Shown here: positions 8,605 through 17,927 of the stretch, piece after piece
Layout of the letters: the number at the start of each line of letters is the position of its first letter
How positions within the stretch are numbered: the stretch's first letter is position 1
Assembly (NCBI GenBank): GCA_902560505.1
Contig: CACELY010000006.1
Coordinates: forward strand, 1-46,379
Direction of reading: 5' to 3'
Length of the DNA: 46,379 nucleotides
From: an uncultured Alphaproteobacteria bacterium
Lineage (GTDB): Bacteria; Pseudomonadota; Alphaproteobacteria; Rhodobacterales; Rhodobacteraceae
Position numbers and translations under genes: made by a program
The notes under the pieces: generated by a model
Told to the model about the DNA's origin: nothing
What the model saw: the letters and a program-made list of their open reading frames with translations, nothing else
Databases searched by the model: none

Positions 8605-11154
8605 CTAGTTTAAATTTCTTATTCTTGATTGAGCCGCGGCCAACCTAGCTATCGGCACTCTATAAGGCGAACATGATATGTATTCAAAACCAACAGAGCG
8701 ACAAAAACTAATGGATGTCGGATCACCACCATGCTCACCGCACAAGCCTGTTACTATCTTTGAATTTGTATTTCTAGCTCTTTGAACTGCTATTTTAAGC
8801 AATTCACCCACACCCTCGACATCAATAGTTTTGAAGGGGTCGCCATTAAAAAGTCCTTTCTCTATATACTCTTTCATAAATCTATTAGAGTCATCTCTAC
8901 TCAAGCCATACGTCATTTGAGTTAAGTCATTTGTACCAAAACTCAAAAAATCACAGGATTGCGCAATGTCACCCGCTCTTAGCGCAGCTCTGGGAGTTTC
9001 AACCATTACTCCTAACTTATATTTAAGATCTACAAAATTGTTCTTATTTAATTGTGAAAAAACTTCTCTAATTCTATCTCTCACCAAATCAACTTCTTTA
9101 TTAGCGGAAATTAATGGTATCATAATTTCGGGATTTACTACTATTTTGTATTTCTCGAAAACCTCAATGGCCGCCAGAAAAATAGCTTGCACCTGCATAT
9201 CATATATCTCGGGAACCATCACACCAAGCCTCACCCCTCTTGTACCCAACATGGGATTGAACTCAGATAGATCTTTAATGCGATCAGCTAGTTGCTGTTC
9301 CGTCATCGCCATAAGATTTGCCGTCCTCTGAATTTCTTGTTGTGAATTTGGAAGAAACTCATGCAGAGGCGGATCTAAAAGCCTTATAGTCACAGGAAGG
9401 TTGGACATCTCTTTAAATAGGTCGATAAAATCTTCTTTCTGTATCGGCAGAAGCCTCTCAATTATTGATCCTCTTTCCTTATCACTGTTAGTGAGTATCA
9501 TTTGTCTAACTAGATTTATGCGATTGGAATCGGTGAACATGTGCTCCGTTCTACATAGGCCGATCCCATCTACTTCATAAAAAAGCGCTACTCGGGCATC
9601 TTCCACCGTATCAGCGTTTGCTCTTATTTGAATATCACAGAACTCATCAGCCCATTGCAAAAGTGTGCTAAACGTGCTTGTGGTCTCAGGTGGTCTTAGT
9701 TTTACTTTTTCAAGATATATGGCGCCTGTAGAACCATCTATTGTAATTTCATCGCCCTCGGATATTACATTGCCATCCTCTAATATCAGTAATTTTTCCT
9801 GTTCCTTAAAAACCACATTTCTTGTTCCTACGATACATGGTATTCCCATTCCTCTAGCTATAACGGCAGCATGGCTAGTCATCCCTCCTTTTACTGTTAA
9901 TACACCTTTTGATAGAGACATAGCATTGATGTCATCAGATATAGTCTCGGTCTTAATTAATATTGCATCAGTTTCAGTCGAGTTATATTGAATAACTTTA
10001 TTAGTAGACATAGCTACCCTTCCAGAGGCAGCCCCTGGGCTTGCTGGCACTCCCAAAAGTGCAACTTTCGGTTTTATATCTTCCGATACCGATGGATGAA
10101 GAAAAATATCTAGGTATTCAGGGTTAATTAGCAACAGTCCATCTTCTTTTTCAATTATATTTTCCTGAACTGATGTAACAACAAACTCAATAAACTTCTT
10201 ATGAGGTAATATTACCTCTTTTAAACCAATCAAAAACAATGTGTCGCCATCTAACAGAAAACTTACCTCTAATGGTGACTTAACTTTTTTTGTCAAACTC
10301 TCAATCAAACTAGGCAATGAATTAGGTTTGGGTACTTTGCTAACCTCCTCTTTGCTAACCGGGTTGAAAGCCGACTTTTTATCACTTTTATCTAATCGAA
10401 AGCACTGATAGCTTGACTTTCCTATATTATCATCAAAGTTCTTAACTTTAAAATATTCCACTGGCTTGTCTTCAATACCAAAGTGCATTTCTTGTAGAAT
10501 TATTGGTATTAACTCCTCACTCTTCCTACCACTGACATCCCGAAGTATTTTCTGAGTAGGACTAATCCAACCTTTATAAATTGAGGTGATTACTTCTATT
10601 AATTGCTCTGAAATATTTCTTGGAAAAGTTGAACCAGTTTCTAATGAGATTAATTTTTTTATCCTGCTAATTTGATCAGGACTGCCTTCTTCAAAAACGG
10701 ATTCTGGCCTTTTTGGATTTTCTAATAATCGGCGAAGTTCATCACAGGTTTCAAGATCTATATTATATACAGTCGAAGAAAACATTCCAAGAAAGCTAAA
10801 GTAAATCTGTGATGCCTTTCTAATCCCTACCGTCTTTTTAAGGATCTCATAACTGCGATCGTCAAGCCCAATATAAAGAAATGGCTCATTTTTTAGGGAA
10901 AGATCTATAACTGGACTAGGCCTGATTACCAATAATTTGTTCTTAAAGTGTGAGAGAATTTCAGCTGGAACGCATTTTTTCTCAAATATTTCTTTAACCA
11001 ATTCACCAGAAAGGAATACTGTATCAGGCACAGGAAACTGCCACTTTTTAGCCAAGCTGAGGTTGCACGCTTTGTACCCAAACTCATCTATTTTTTTTTG
11101 ATCATCTGGTATCTCATTAAATAAATATCTAGAGCTTAAATTTGTATCATTCAT
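8605..11154 (-). CDS. ppdK: Pyruvate phosphate dikinase-like protein with degenerate ATP-grasp half
   Basis: PPDK interconverts pyruvate, ATP and phosphate with PEP, AMP and PPi through a phosphohistidine. The C-terminal two thirds are intact: swivel domain with the phosphorylated His428 in GGMTSHAAVIARGMG, and a PEP/pyruvate barrel with GLCRTEHMF, RLLDPPLHEFLP, GTRGVRLGV, VMVETPRAAL, SFGTNDLTQ and the acid/base Cys805 in GLCGEHGGDP. The N-terminal half is eroded: the region matching the VRSGA...GMMDT motif reads VIRPSPVIDL, the usual GTGVAFTRNP loop and INAQGEDVVAG region are unrecognisable, and the DIEFT...LYMLQTR ATP site reads LEVSFLLDGDTLFLIGLKE. Length (849) is slightly below the usual 870-890. 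It overlaps glyS by ATGA. A normal dikinase reaction is uncertain. Confidence 0.82.
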   Translation of the reverse strand: MNDTNLSSRYLFNEIPDDQKKIDEFGYKACNLSLAKKWQFPVPDTVFLSGELVKEIFEKKCVPAEILSHFKNKLLVIRPSPVIDLSLKNEPFLYIGLDDRSYEILKKTVGIRKASQIYFSFLGMFSSTVYNIDLETCDELRRLLENPKRPESVFEEGSPDQISRIKKLISLETGSTFPRNISEQLIEVITSIYKGWISPTQKILRDVSGRKSEELIPIILQEMHFGIEDKPVEYFKVKNFDDNIGKSSYQCFRLDKSDKKSAFNPVSKEEVSKVPKPNSLPSLIESLTKKVKSPLEVSFLLDGDTLFLIGLKEVILPHKKFIEFVVTSVQENIIEKEDGLLLINPEYLDIFLHPSVSEDIKPKVALLGVPASPGAASGRVAMSTNKVIQYNSTETDAILIKTETISDDINAMSLSKGVLTVKGGMTSHAAVIARGMGIPCIVGTRNVVFKEQEKLLILEDGNVISEGDEITIDGSTGAIYLEKVKLRPPETTSTFSTLLQWADEFCDIQIRANADTVEDARVALFYEVDGIGLCRTEHMFTDSNRINLVRQMILTNSDKERGSIIERLLPIQKEDFIDLFKEMSNLPVTIRLLDPPLHEFLPNSQQEIQRTANLMAMTEQQLADRIKDLSEFNPMLGTRGVRLGVMVPEIYDMQVQAIFLAAIEVFEKYKIVVNPEIMIPLISANKEVDLVRDRIREVFSQLNKNNFVDLKYKLGVMVETPRAALRAGDIAQSCDFLSFGTNDLTQMTYGLSRDDSNRFMKEYIEKGLFNGDPFKTIDVEGVGELLKIAVQRARNTNSKIVTGLCGEHGGDPTSISFCRSVGFEYISCSPYRVPIARLAAAQSRIRNLN

Positions 11155-13208
11155 TTTTTGTCCAATTCCGAAAATACTACAACTCTATCCATAGTTTCCC
11201 GAATTTGATTCAAAAATGAATATCGTAAAATCCGGAGCGCATTATCTTCACAATTAATTTGCACATTATCAAGAAACTGATTGACAGAATCCACCATTGA
11301 ATTCAATTCAATAAGAGCAGTCTTGAAATCTTTGCGTTTCAAGCTGCCTTCTACTTGCTCTTTGGTTAACATCAATTGTTTTTGTACTAATTTATCTTCT
11401 TCAGTTGCAGTTTCTTTAGAAAATTCTTTCTCAGCACCTAAGACCTCTTGATTAGAACTTAAGAAATTAGAAACTCTCTTGTAGACTGCTAAAACCCTTA
11501 CCCCAGAATTGGAAGAAATAAATGCATTTATCTGAGCTATCATATCCGGCAAGATGGGCAAAAAATCTAGCTTGTAATGCTCGACCACTGCCTGTACCAC
11601 CTTTTTTTGATAATTTTTTTCTGTAAGGTAATATACTATTCTTTCTTTTAAAAAGCGCTGCAAAGAGGGCTTATCAAAATTATCCTCCGCTAGGTCAATC
11701 AAGTAATCTAAATCAATATCTAACTTGTTCTCTAGTATTATTCTTATTATCGCCAAAGCTGCTCTCCTTAAAGCAAAGGGATCTTTATTTCCAGTAGGCC
11801 TAATACCAATCTTCCAAAGGGAGGTTAAATAATCAATTTTATCACTGATTGAGAGCACGATTGAAAGCGGGTGTTTTGGAACGACATCGTTGGAACCAAC
11901 GGGAAGATAATGATCTCGGATCGCGTCAGCTACCACTTTTTTAAAACCCTCAGCTTTAGCATAATGAGCCCCCATTATACCCTGCAAAGAAGGAAACTCT
12001 GCTACAACGTTAGAAACAAGGTCAGCCTTGATAAGTGTTGCAGCCTTACTTACCTCATCCCTTTCGAGTTCAAATTGCCCGGCAAGTATTGCAGAAATCT
12101 TCACTATTCTTTCTACTCTATTATACTGAGAGCCCAACTTTTCATGAAATTTAACACTTTTCAATTTATCATTCCAGGCCATCATTCCATGATGTTTCAC
12201 CAGATCTAGATCATTTTGATAAAAGAAAATAGCATCTTTTAATCTTGAATTTAAAACCCGCATATTGCCAGAAAGAATGGTTTTTTGTTGATCATGAGTT
12301 TTTAAATCAGTAACCACCAAAAATCCTTCAACCTTACCGTTAGTACTACTTCTTAGAGACAAGAACTTTTGATGCTCTCTCATAGAAGAGATAATCACTT
12401 CTTCAGGTATGGAAAGTAATTCTTCGGGAATCTTGCCTAGTAAGGGAACCGGAAATTCTGTTAACCCGACTATTTCCTCTAAAAGTTTATCATCCTCAAT
12501 TAAATAATATCCTCTAGCTTCAGCTAGTTTCTTACCTTCTTGGACAATTATTTTTTTACGATCCTGAGGCTGGAGGATAACTTTACCGTTTGCAATCTTT
12601 TCCTGATAATCGTTGATAGATTTAAAATCAAAAAACTCTGGATGCATCACATGATGTGCTCTGGTAACAATATCTGATTCAATATCTCTTACATGCAAGG
12701 GTACTCTTTCCCGTTTCTCATTTTCAAAAAGAACAGCAGTTATACTTCTAAGTGGTCTAACCCACTTGAGAGAATAATTATCGCCCCAGTACATAGATTT
12801 TGGCCAATTAAACTCTTGAATAATCTCGGTAAAAATCCGCGATAAAATGGTTGATAAGGGTTGAGTATTTATCTTTAAAGTGTAAACATAGAATGATCCC
12901 TTAGTAGTTTTTTTTTCTTGTAGATCGGTTCTCTGGATCTTATTTTTTTTCAAAAAACCATTGATTGCATTTGCAGGTGCTCCCAACCTAGGTCCACGTA
13001 TTTCTTTGATGCTTTCCTTCACTTCAATTGATATATTTTCGAGAATAATTCCCAATCTCGTTGGTGTGACAAAAGGGACCATTCCAACAAAAATCAAACC
13101 GTTTTCATTAACTTTTTTTAAAGTTAAGACTTCCAGTTGACGCATAGCGTGTGCTTGCATTTTTGCAGGTATCTCTTCAGAGATCAGTTCCAATATAAAA
13201 TCGTTCAA
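11151..13208 (-). CDS. glyS: Glycyl-tRNA synthetase beta subunit
   Basis: GlyS is the tRNA-recognising beta subunit of the bacterial alpha2beta2 glycyl-tRNA synthetase. The 685 residues match the usual 690 or so. Recognisable blocks are LLELISEEIPAKMQ at the N-terminus (here FILELISEEIPAKMQ), GPRLGAPANAINGFLKKN, FNWPKSMYWG, FVRPLR-type VRPLRSI, REHQKFLSL, the HD-like segment LIKADLVSNVVAEFPSLQG, and TGNKDPFALRRAALAIIRI. It follows the DUF6446-like gene by 2 bases and overlaps the ppdK-like gene by four (ATGA). With glyQ 450 bases upstream this makes a complete glyQ-X-glyS unit. Confidence 0.97.
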   Translation of the reverse strand: MNDFILELISEEIPAKMQAHAMRQLEVLTLKKVNENGLIFVGMVPFVTPTRLGIILENISIEVKESIKEIRGPRLGAPANAINGFLKKNKIQRTDLQEKKTTKGSFYVYTLKINTQPLSTILSRIFTEIIQEFNWPKSMYWGDNYSLKWVRPLRSITAVLFENEKRERVPLHVRDIESDIVTRAHHVMHPEFFDFKSINDYQEKIANGKVILQPQDRKKIIVQEGKKLAEARGYYLIEDDKLLEEIVGLTEFPVPLLGKIPEELLSIPEEVIISSMREHQKFLSLRSSTNGKVEGFLVVTDLKTHDQQKTILSGNMRVLNSRLKDAIFFYQNDLDLVKHHGMMAWNDKLKSVKFHEKLGSQYNRVERIVKISAILAGQFELERDEVSKAATLIKADLVSNVVAEFPSLQGIMGAHYAKAEGFKKVVADAIRDHYLPVGSNDVVPKHPLSIVLSISDKIDYLTSLWKIGIRPTGNKDPFALRRAALAIIRIILENKLDIDLDYLIDLAEDNFDKPSLQRFLKERIVYYLTEKNYQKKVVQAVVEHYKLDFLPILPDMIAQINAFISSNSGVRVLAVYKRVSNFLSSNQEVLGAEKEFSKETATEEDKLVQKQLMLTKEQVEGSLKRKDFKTALIELNSMVDSVNQFLDNVQINCEDNALRILRYSFLNQIRETMDRVVVFSELDKK

Positions 13209-13210
13209 CT

Positions 13211-13654
13211 CTATTCTTTCTTATACTTAGTATTTAATTGCCTCCAACGATAACTTCTTCCATCTGGATAAATAGCTATTACATCGTCAATGCCGTCAAA
13301 CTCTTCTCTTTTTATTAAAAAGGCAGATGCTTTACCATTTTCTAAATCTTTTGTTATTCTTTCAGCATTAAAACACTTAAACCAAAAAGGTGCGGTAAGG
13401 GGTGTTGGTTTCTCGTATTTAGGAAGACTAATATCATCCAATATATCGACAACAAAGCATTCTCTGAGCTTTAAACCTGAACTTTCAGAATCTATTCCTT
13501 GATAGTAGGAAATTTCATACCTCTTCTCACCTAATAAAATATTTTGCCTAATATCTATTGAGTCATAGTAGGCATAATTTTGAAAGTAAAACAACGCCCC
13601 TGTAAAAATGACAACACTAGATAAAAATAAAGTAATGAAACGTCTTCCGTTCAT
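13211..13654 (-). CDS. Membrane-anchored protein between glyQ and glyS, DUF6446-like
   Basis: A 147-residue protein of unknown function. One N-terminal transmembrane helix (about 7-25, TLFLSSVVIFTGALFYF) is followed by NYAYYDSIDI and a soluble, probably periplasmic domain with a conserved-looking Cys pair region (LRECFVVD, WFKCFNAE) and KYEKPTPLTAPFWFKC. From memory this matches the DUF6446 family, which occupies the same position between glyQ and glyS in Rhodobacterales; that assignment needs a profile search. It overlaps the glyQ stop by one base (TAATG) and ends 2 bases before glyS, so it must be co-translated with the synthetase subunits, yet nothing in it suggests a tRNA role. Confidence 0.75.
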   Translation of the reverse strand: MNGRRFITLFLSSVVIFTGALFYFQNYAYYDSIDIRQNILLGEKRYEISYYQGIDSESSGLKLRECFVVDILDDISLPKYEKPTPLTAPFWFKCFNAERITKDLENGKASAFLIKREEFDGIDDVIAIYPDGRSYRWRQLNTKYKKE

Positions 13655-14568
13655 TATACTCTCAATGAAACTTCATCTATATAGGCATCTGCACACAACT
13701 TAGCCAATGCTCTTACTCGGCCAATATATACTTGACGTTGGGCGGTAGAAATTACTCCTCTTGAGTCAAGTACATTAAATAGGTGTGAAGCTTTTATACA
13801 CTGATCGTATGCAGGTTGGACAAGAATATTTTTTTTTGACGAGGACTTCTCCTCGAGGTCCCCCATTCCTAGTATTTCTTGACATATTTTCTCTGCATCA
13901 TCGAAATGGCGAAAAATAATTTCTGTGTTTGCAACATTAAAATTCCACTCACTATACTGCTTTTCTGCTTTGAGAAAAATATCTGAGTATTTTATTGGTC
14001 TTTGACTATTTGGGGAATTGTAAGGTAAATTCATCACAGATTCACACTCCAAAATAAACATTGCAAGTCTTTCGAGACCATAAGTAATCTCTCCTGTAAC
14101 CGGTTTGCAATCATGTCCCCCTACTTGTTGGAAGTAAGTGAATTGACTAATCTCCATACCGTCACACCAAACTTCCCAACCTAGTCCCCATGCACCCAAC
14201 GTAGGACTTTCCCAGTCGTCCTCTACGAATCTGATATCGTGTACTTTGTTATCAATACCCAGAACCTTTAAACTTTCCAGGTACATTTCTTTAAACATTA
14301 TAGGTGAAGGCTTCATAACAACTTGGAACTGATAATAGTGTTGCAATCGATTAGGGCTATCTCCATAACGACCATCAGAGGGTCGCCGACAGGGTTGGAC
14401 ATAAGCAGCTGACCAATGATCGGGGCCTAAGCTCCTTAAGGTTGTCGCTGGATGAAAAGTTCCTGCTCCTACTTCCAAATCGTAAGGCTGCAGAACAACG
14501 CACCCCTTTTCAGACCAAAATTTCTGTAGCAATAAAATGATTTGTTGAAAACAATCTGGCTTTTGCAT
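13654..14568 (-). CDS. glyQ: Glycyl-tRNA synthetase alpha subunit
   Basis: GlyQ is the catalytic alpha subunit that makes glycyl-adenylate and charges tRNA-Gly with GlyS. The 304 residues show the highly conserved family sequence: [104 protein letters not shown] and [11 protein letters not shown]. These include class II motifs 1-3. It starts with ATG 46 bases downstream of folE. The stop codon overlaps the following small membrane gene by one base. Confidence 0.98.
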   Translation of the reverse strand: MQKPDCFQQIILLLQKFWSEKGCVVLQPYDLEVGAGTFHPATTLRSLGPDHWSAAYVQPCRRPSDGRYGDSPNRLQHYYQFQVVMKPSPIMFKEMYLESLKVLGIDNKVHDIRFVEDDWESPTLGAWGLGWEVWCDGMEISQFTYFQQVGGHDCKPVTGEITYGLERLAMFILECESVMNLPYNSPNSQRPIKYSDIFLKAEKQYSEWNFNVANTEIIFRHFDDAEKICQEILGMGDLEEKSSSKKNILVQPAYDQCIKASHLFNVLDSRGVISTAQRQVYIGRVRALAKLCADAYIDEVSLRV

Positions 14569-14614
14569 TAGTGAGCTTTATTCATTTTACCTGGGCTAGT
14601 AGCTTTTTTAATTT

Positions 14615-15229
14615 TCAGCTGGTTAGTCTTATAAACTCATTCTTCTTCTCTGAGTCATTTAGAAAAACACCAGTGAAGTGCATCGTTTTCATTATGGATC
14701 CGTGTTTCTTAACACCTCTCGAAGACATGCAGTGATGTTCTGCTTCAATTACGACTCCAACTCCTAAACAATCTAAGTGAGTTTGTAAACAGTTACCTAT
14801 TTCAGCCGTCATTTTTTCCTGCACCTGCAAACGCCGTGCAAAAACTTCAACTAGTCGAGCAAGTTTTGATAGTCCCACCACTTTATTATTTGGAATATAT
14901 CCAATGTGAACCTTGCCCACAATTGGCGCAAAATGATGTTCGCAAAAACTGTGGAAGCTTACATCTTTTAAACTAATCATTTCTTTGTAACCATCTACTT
15001 CTTCGAAAGTCTTATTAAGTATCTCTACAGGATTCTGAGTGTACCCAGCAAACCATTCTTTATACGCCTTTAAAATTCTTTTTGGCGTCTCTCTCAGTCC
15101 CTCTCTTTCTGGGTTCTCGCCTATCCATCTTAATAGCAACTCGAGCGCTCTTTTTGCATCATTATTTGATACACCGTTCCTAAATTCTTTTTCTGCAGTT
15201 CCAGAAAGATTTTTTTCCACAATATTCAC
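14615..15229 (-). CDS. folE: GTP cyclohydrolase I
   Basis: FolE opens GTP to 7,8-dihydroneopterin triphosphate, the first step of folate synthesis, as a zinc decamer. Motifs seen are REGLRETPKRILKAYKEWF, FHSFCEHHFAPIVGKVHIGY (zinc Cys and His), KLARLVEVFARRLQVQE, and EAEHHCMSSRGVKKHGS with the second zinc Cys. The track starts at ATG 15304, adding 25 residues unlike the family; a GTG at 15229 preceded by GGGGAAAATCAA gives a good ribosome binding site and the usual length (204 residues), so it is preferred. The region to pyrC (about 200 bases) must carry divergent promoters, but I see no convincing pair of boxes. FolB and FolP of the same pathway are encoded 7-10 kb away. Confidence 0.93.
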   Translation of the reverse strand: MNIVEKNLSGTAEKEFRNGVSNNDAKRALELLLRWIGENPEREGLRETPKRILKAYKEWFAGYTQNPVEILNKTFEEVDGYKEMISLKDVSFHSFCEHHFAPIVGKVHIGYIPNNKVVGLSKLARLVEVFARRLQVQEKMTAEIGNCLQTHLDCLGVGVVIEAEHHCMSSRGVKKHGSIMKTMHFTGVFLNDSEKKNEFIRLTS

Positions 15230-15427
15230 TTGATTTTCCCCGTAAACTTTCAGATTGTTACTATTAAATGTCCATATAATAGTATATAAACTAGTAATTG
15301 ACATTTTGAAATATATTTAGATGTTTTTTACGAAAGAATGGATTAAATTTTTTTGAAGAAGCCCAGTAATTTTTATGAAAACAACCGGTATGGTCATATT
15401 AATAAACGCGAAAAATAAAATCGCTTA

Positions 15428-16471
15428 ATGGAAGAAACCTATCTTGATATTTTGAGGCCCGATGATTGGCATGTACATTTGCGCGAGGGGGAACTTCTAT
15501 CAAGTGTTCTACCTTATACCTATGAAAACTTTGGTTCAGCGCTCATAATGCCTAACTTAGATACTCCTATTACGAATATTTCTTTAGCTGAAAACTATTA
15601 TAATGAGATCTGTAAAAAGATTCCAACTGGAACAGAGTTTACCCCAAATATGACACTCTATTTAACAAATCATTTGAGCAAAGATGAGATCAAAAAAGTT
15701 AGCACTCACAAACATATAAAGGCCATCAAGATGTACCCAAAAGGAGCGACGACCAATTCAGACTCTGGGATATCAGATTTTAAAGATTTTTATAAAATGT
15801 TTGAAGTGATGGAAGAAAGTGGCGTCATACTGTCTATACATGGCGAGGTTACAGATGAAAAGGTTGATGTATTTGAAAGAGAGAGCGTATTTATCGAAAA
15901 AGTTTTGACAAAAATAATCAAGCAATTTCCAAGTTTAAAAATAGTTTTAGAGCATATCACTTCTGCGGATGCAGTAAAATTCATAAACGAACAAAGTATG
16001 GTTGCAGCTACAATCACCATTCATCACTTGATGGTAAATAGAAACATAATGCTTTCAAAGGGAATAAGACCAGATTTTTATTGTGCACCAATATTAAAGA
16101 AAGAATATGATCGTCTTGCTCTTGTGCAAGCTGCAACATCTGGTAACTGTAAATTTTTTCTTGGTACAGACAGCGCTCCTCATGTCGAGGGTAAAAAAAT
16201 AGCTCCCTGTGGATGTGCTGGAATATTTAGTAGTCCTTTTGCAATTCCACTTTTGATACAGTTGTTCGAAGAACATCGGTCTTTGAAGAAAATTGAACCC
16301 TTTGTGTCTAGAAATGGTCGTGCATTTTATGGCTTAAGGCAACATAGAGATAGGGTAAGATATGTAAAAAGGCTTAAATCGATAGAAGTGATAAAAGATA
16401 TTAAGACCAGTGATGGGAAAATAACGGTCTTTAACCCTTACAGTGAAATTTATTGGGAAAAAGAAAATTAA
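15428..16471 (+). CDS. pyrC: Dihydroorotase, homodimeric (E. coli-like) type
   Basis: PyrC closes N-carbamoyl-aspartate to dihydroorotate in pyrimidine synthesis. The 347 residues match the short class II enzymes such as E. coli PyrC, not the longer PyrB-associated type. The binuclear zinc ligands are all visible: His-x-His in DDWHVHLREG near residue 16, the carboxylated lysine in IKMYPKGATTNS, His in LSIHGEV, His in VLEHITS and Asp in FLGTDSAPH. The ATG at 15428 places DWHVH where the family has it. PyrE follows after 19 bases on the same strand, giving steps 3 and 5 of the pathway together. Confidence 0.96.
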   Translation: MEETYLDILRPDDWHVHLREGELLSSVLPYTYENFGSALIMPNLDTPITNISLAENYYNEICKKIPTGTEFTPNMTLYLTNHLSKDEIKKVSTHKHIKAIKMYPKGATTNSDSGISDFKDFYKMFEVMEESGVILSIHGEVTDEKVDVFERESVFIEKVLTKIIKQFPSLKIVLEHITSADAVKFINEQSMVAATITIHHLMVNRNIMLSKGIRPDFYCAPILKKEYDRLALVQAATSGNCKFFLGTDSAPHVEGKKIAPCGCAGIFSSPFAIPLLIQLFEEHRSLKKIEPFVSRNGRAFYGLRQHRDRVRYVKRLKSIEVIKDIKTSDGKITVFNPYSEIYWEKEN

Positions 16472-16490
16472 TACAATTTTGTGAGGAAAA

Positions 16491-17162
16491 ATGAACATAG
16501 CTGAACGATCGAGAAACACCGCAAAAATTCTCATCGATATTGGAGCAATTAACTTTAGCCTGGCGACACCTTTTAGACTGTCATCTGGCTTTTTGTCGCC
16601 AAGCTACATCGACTGCAGAAAGATTATTGCATATCCATCAGCTTTCAAATCAATTACAGATATGATGATAGATACCATAAAATTCGATATGGACTCCCAA
16701 TCGCCAAATTACATTATAGGTGGTGAGACTGCAGGAATCCCGTTTGGTGCAGTTATAGCTGGAAAAATGGAGCTACCATTTTCTTATATAAGAAAAAAAG
16801 CAAAGGACCATGGAAAAAATAAATTGATTGAGGGGGATATTTTTAAGGAAAGACATAGCTTACTTGTAGAAGACCTAATGACAGATGGAAAATCCAAAAT
16901 AAATTTTGTCGAAAACATCCGATCGCAAGGTATTCAGTGTAATCTCAGTTTGGTTGTCTTCAAGTACAACATATTTAAAGAAGCTGACAATTCAATGAAA
17001 AGAAATAATATAAAAGTATATCATCTAACCGATTGGGAAGAAGTATATAACCAAATGCGTTTGATGAATACGTTTGAAGCTAGCATTCTTCTAGAAATAA
17101 GAAAATTTTTAGATGATCCTGTTGCTTGGTCAAACTATAAAAACGAGATTGCAACATTGTGA
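16491..17162 (+). CDS. pyrE: Orotate phosphoribosyltransferase
   Basis: PyrE couples orotate with PRPP to form orotidine monophosphate. The 223 residues contain the type I PRTase fold: FRLSSGFLSPSYIDCRK for orotate, GGETAGIPFGAVIAGKM, FSYIRKKAKDHGKNKLIEG with the mobile catalytic loop lysines, and the PRPP motif LLVEDLMTDGKSK. The ATG at 16491 has AGGAAAA just upstream. It is 19 bases after pyrC and ends 7 bases before the convergent stop of olsB, leaving no room for a separate terminator. The C-terminal tail (about 30 residues past the fold) has no known role. Confidence 0.95.
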   Translation: MNIAERSRNTAKILIDIGAINFSLATPFRLSSGFLSPSYIDCRKIIAYPSAFKSITDMMIDTIKFDMDSQSPNYIIGGETAGIPFGAVIAGKMELPFSYIRKKAKDHGKNKLIEGDIFKERHSLLVEDLMTDGKSKINFVENIRSQGIQCNLSLVVFKYNIFKEADNSMKRNNIKVYHLTDWEEVYNQMRLMNTFEASILLEIRKFLDDPVAWSNYKNEIATL

Positions 17163-17169
17163 ATTAAAG

Positions 17170-17856
17170 CTAATTATTTTTTTTACCGGTTAAATCCAGA
17201 TAAGTAAAAACATGTAAAGTATCTAAGTCTTTGTCAATCACCGCATGATCAGAGACTTTACCACCAAGCCTAAGGTAAAACTTCAATAAAGGAGGCAAAA
17301 AATTATTATCCATTTTTTGCTTATCCGAACCAATAATTGTTTTAATATCTAAAATGCTGTTTGATTTCTTTGTGATTGACAATTTTGGTCCTGAAAGCTG
17401 GCTTTTTTTTAATGATCTCAAAGAAGCCAAATGCTTTGGGTCGTTTGCTCCGGAGAAGCTGGTACATCCAAATATAAAATTCCTTCTACGATTCGAGATT
17501 AGTGAAGCAAGGTATTTAAAGGCAGTCAAAAGTAAAAATGGGTCTTTAGCCGTCTTATCGACACATAGTCTTCCAATCTCCATAGGTTTGAAAGGTATTC
17601 TGGTCAACTGGGTTAAGTCGTAATATTGCGCAGAATAGCTACACAGAATATCTTTCATGCTCGAAAACGATCTTGATCTAAAAACTAAAACTAACTTATC
17701 GTTTTTCTTTTCATCAAATATTAGGCAATGATCGGAAATTTTATCAAACTTGTCTTCATCCAAACCAGTTTCAGTTCCTCTAAAAACCTTTTGCCTAAAT
17801 TTTTGGGCTTTCATCCGATTAGCATCAGATTGACCAAACTCTATTCGGTATCTCAT
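17170..17856 (-). CDS. olsB: Ornithine-acyl-ACP N-acyltransferase (ornithine lipid synthesis), GNAT type
   Basis: OlsB N-acylates ornithine with a 3-hydroxyacyl group from ACP, giving lyso-ornithine lipid; such lipids can replace phospholipids in phosphate-poor seawater. The 228 residues match this GNAT branch: N-terminal AQKFRQKVF, DKISDHCLIFDE, the block MEIGRLCVDK, and FIFGCTSFSG followed by a C-terminal LPPLLKFYLRLGG. The autoinducer synthases are distant relatives, but the GRLCV and FGC.SF blocks favour OlsB. OlsA, which adds the second acyl chain and is often adjacent, is not within the window. Its 5' side faces msrB across a 71-base divergent gap. Confidence 0.8.
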   Translation of the reverse strand: MRYRIEFGQSDANRMKAQKFRQKVFRGTETGLDEDKFDKISDHCLIFDEKKNDKLVLVFRSRSFSSMKDILCSYSAQYYDLTQLTRIPFKPMEIGRLCVDKTAKDPFLLLTAFKYLASLISNRRRNFIFGCTSFSGANDPKHLASLRSLKKSQLSGPKLSITKKSNSILDIKTIIGSDKQKMDNNFLPPLLKFYLRLGGKVSDHAVIDKDLDTLHVFTYLDLTGKKNN

Positions 17857-17927
17857 TATTTGATCTTTCCTAAATTGGGCCTATATTGGTCCTACAACTA
17901 CTTTAATACATATATATATATCAACTA

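Noticed and set aside
17900-17925. tatatatatat run before msrB as a microsatellite or special element.
   Set aside because: Short AT repeats are expected in an AT-rich divergent promoter gap; no second copy or structure was seen.
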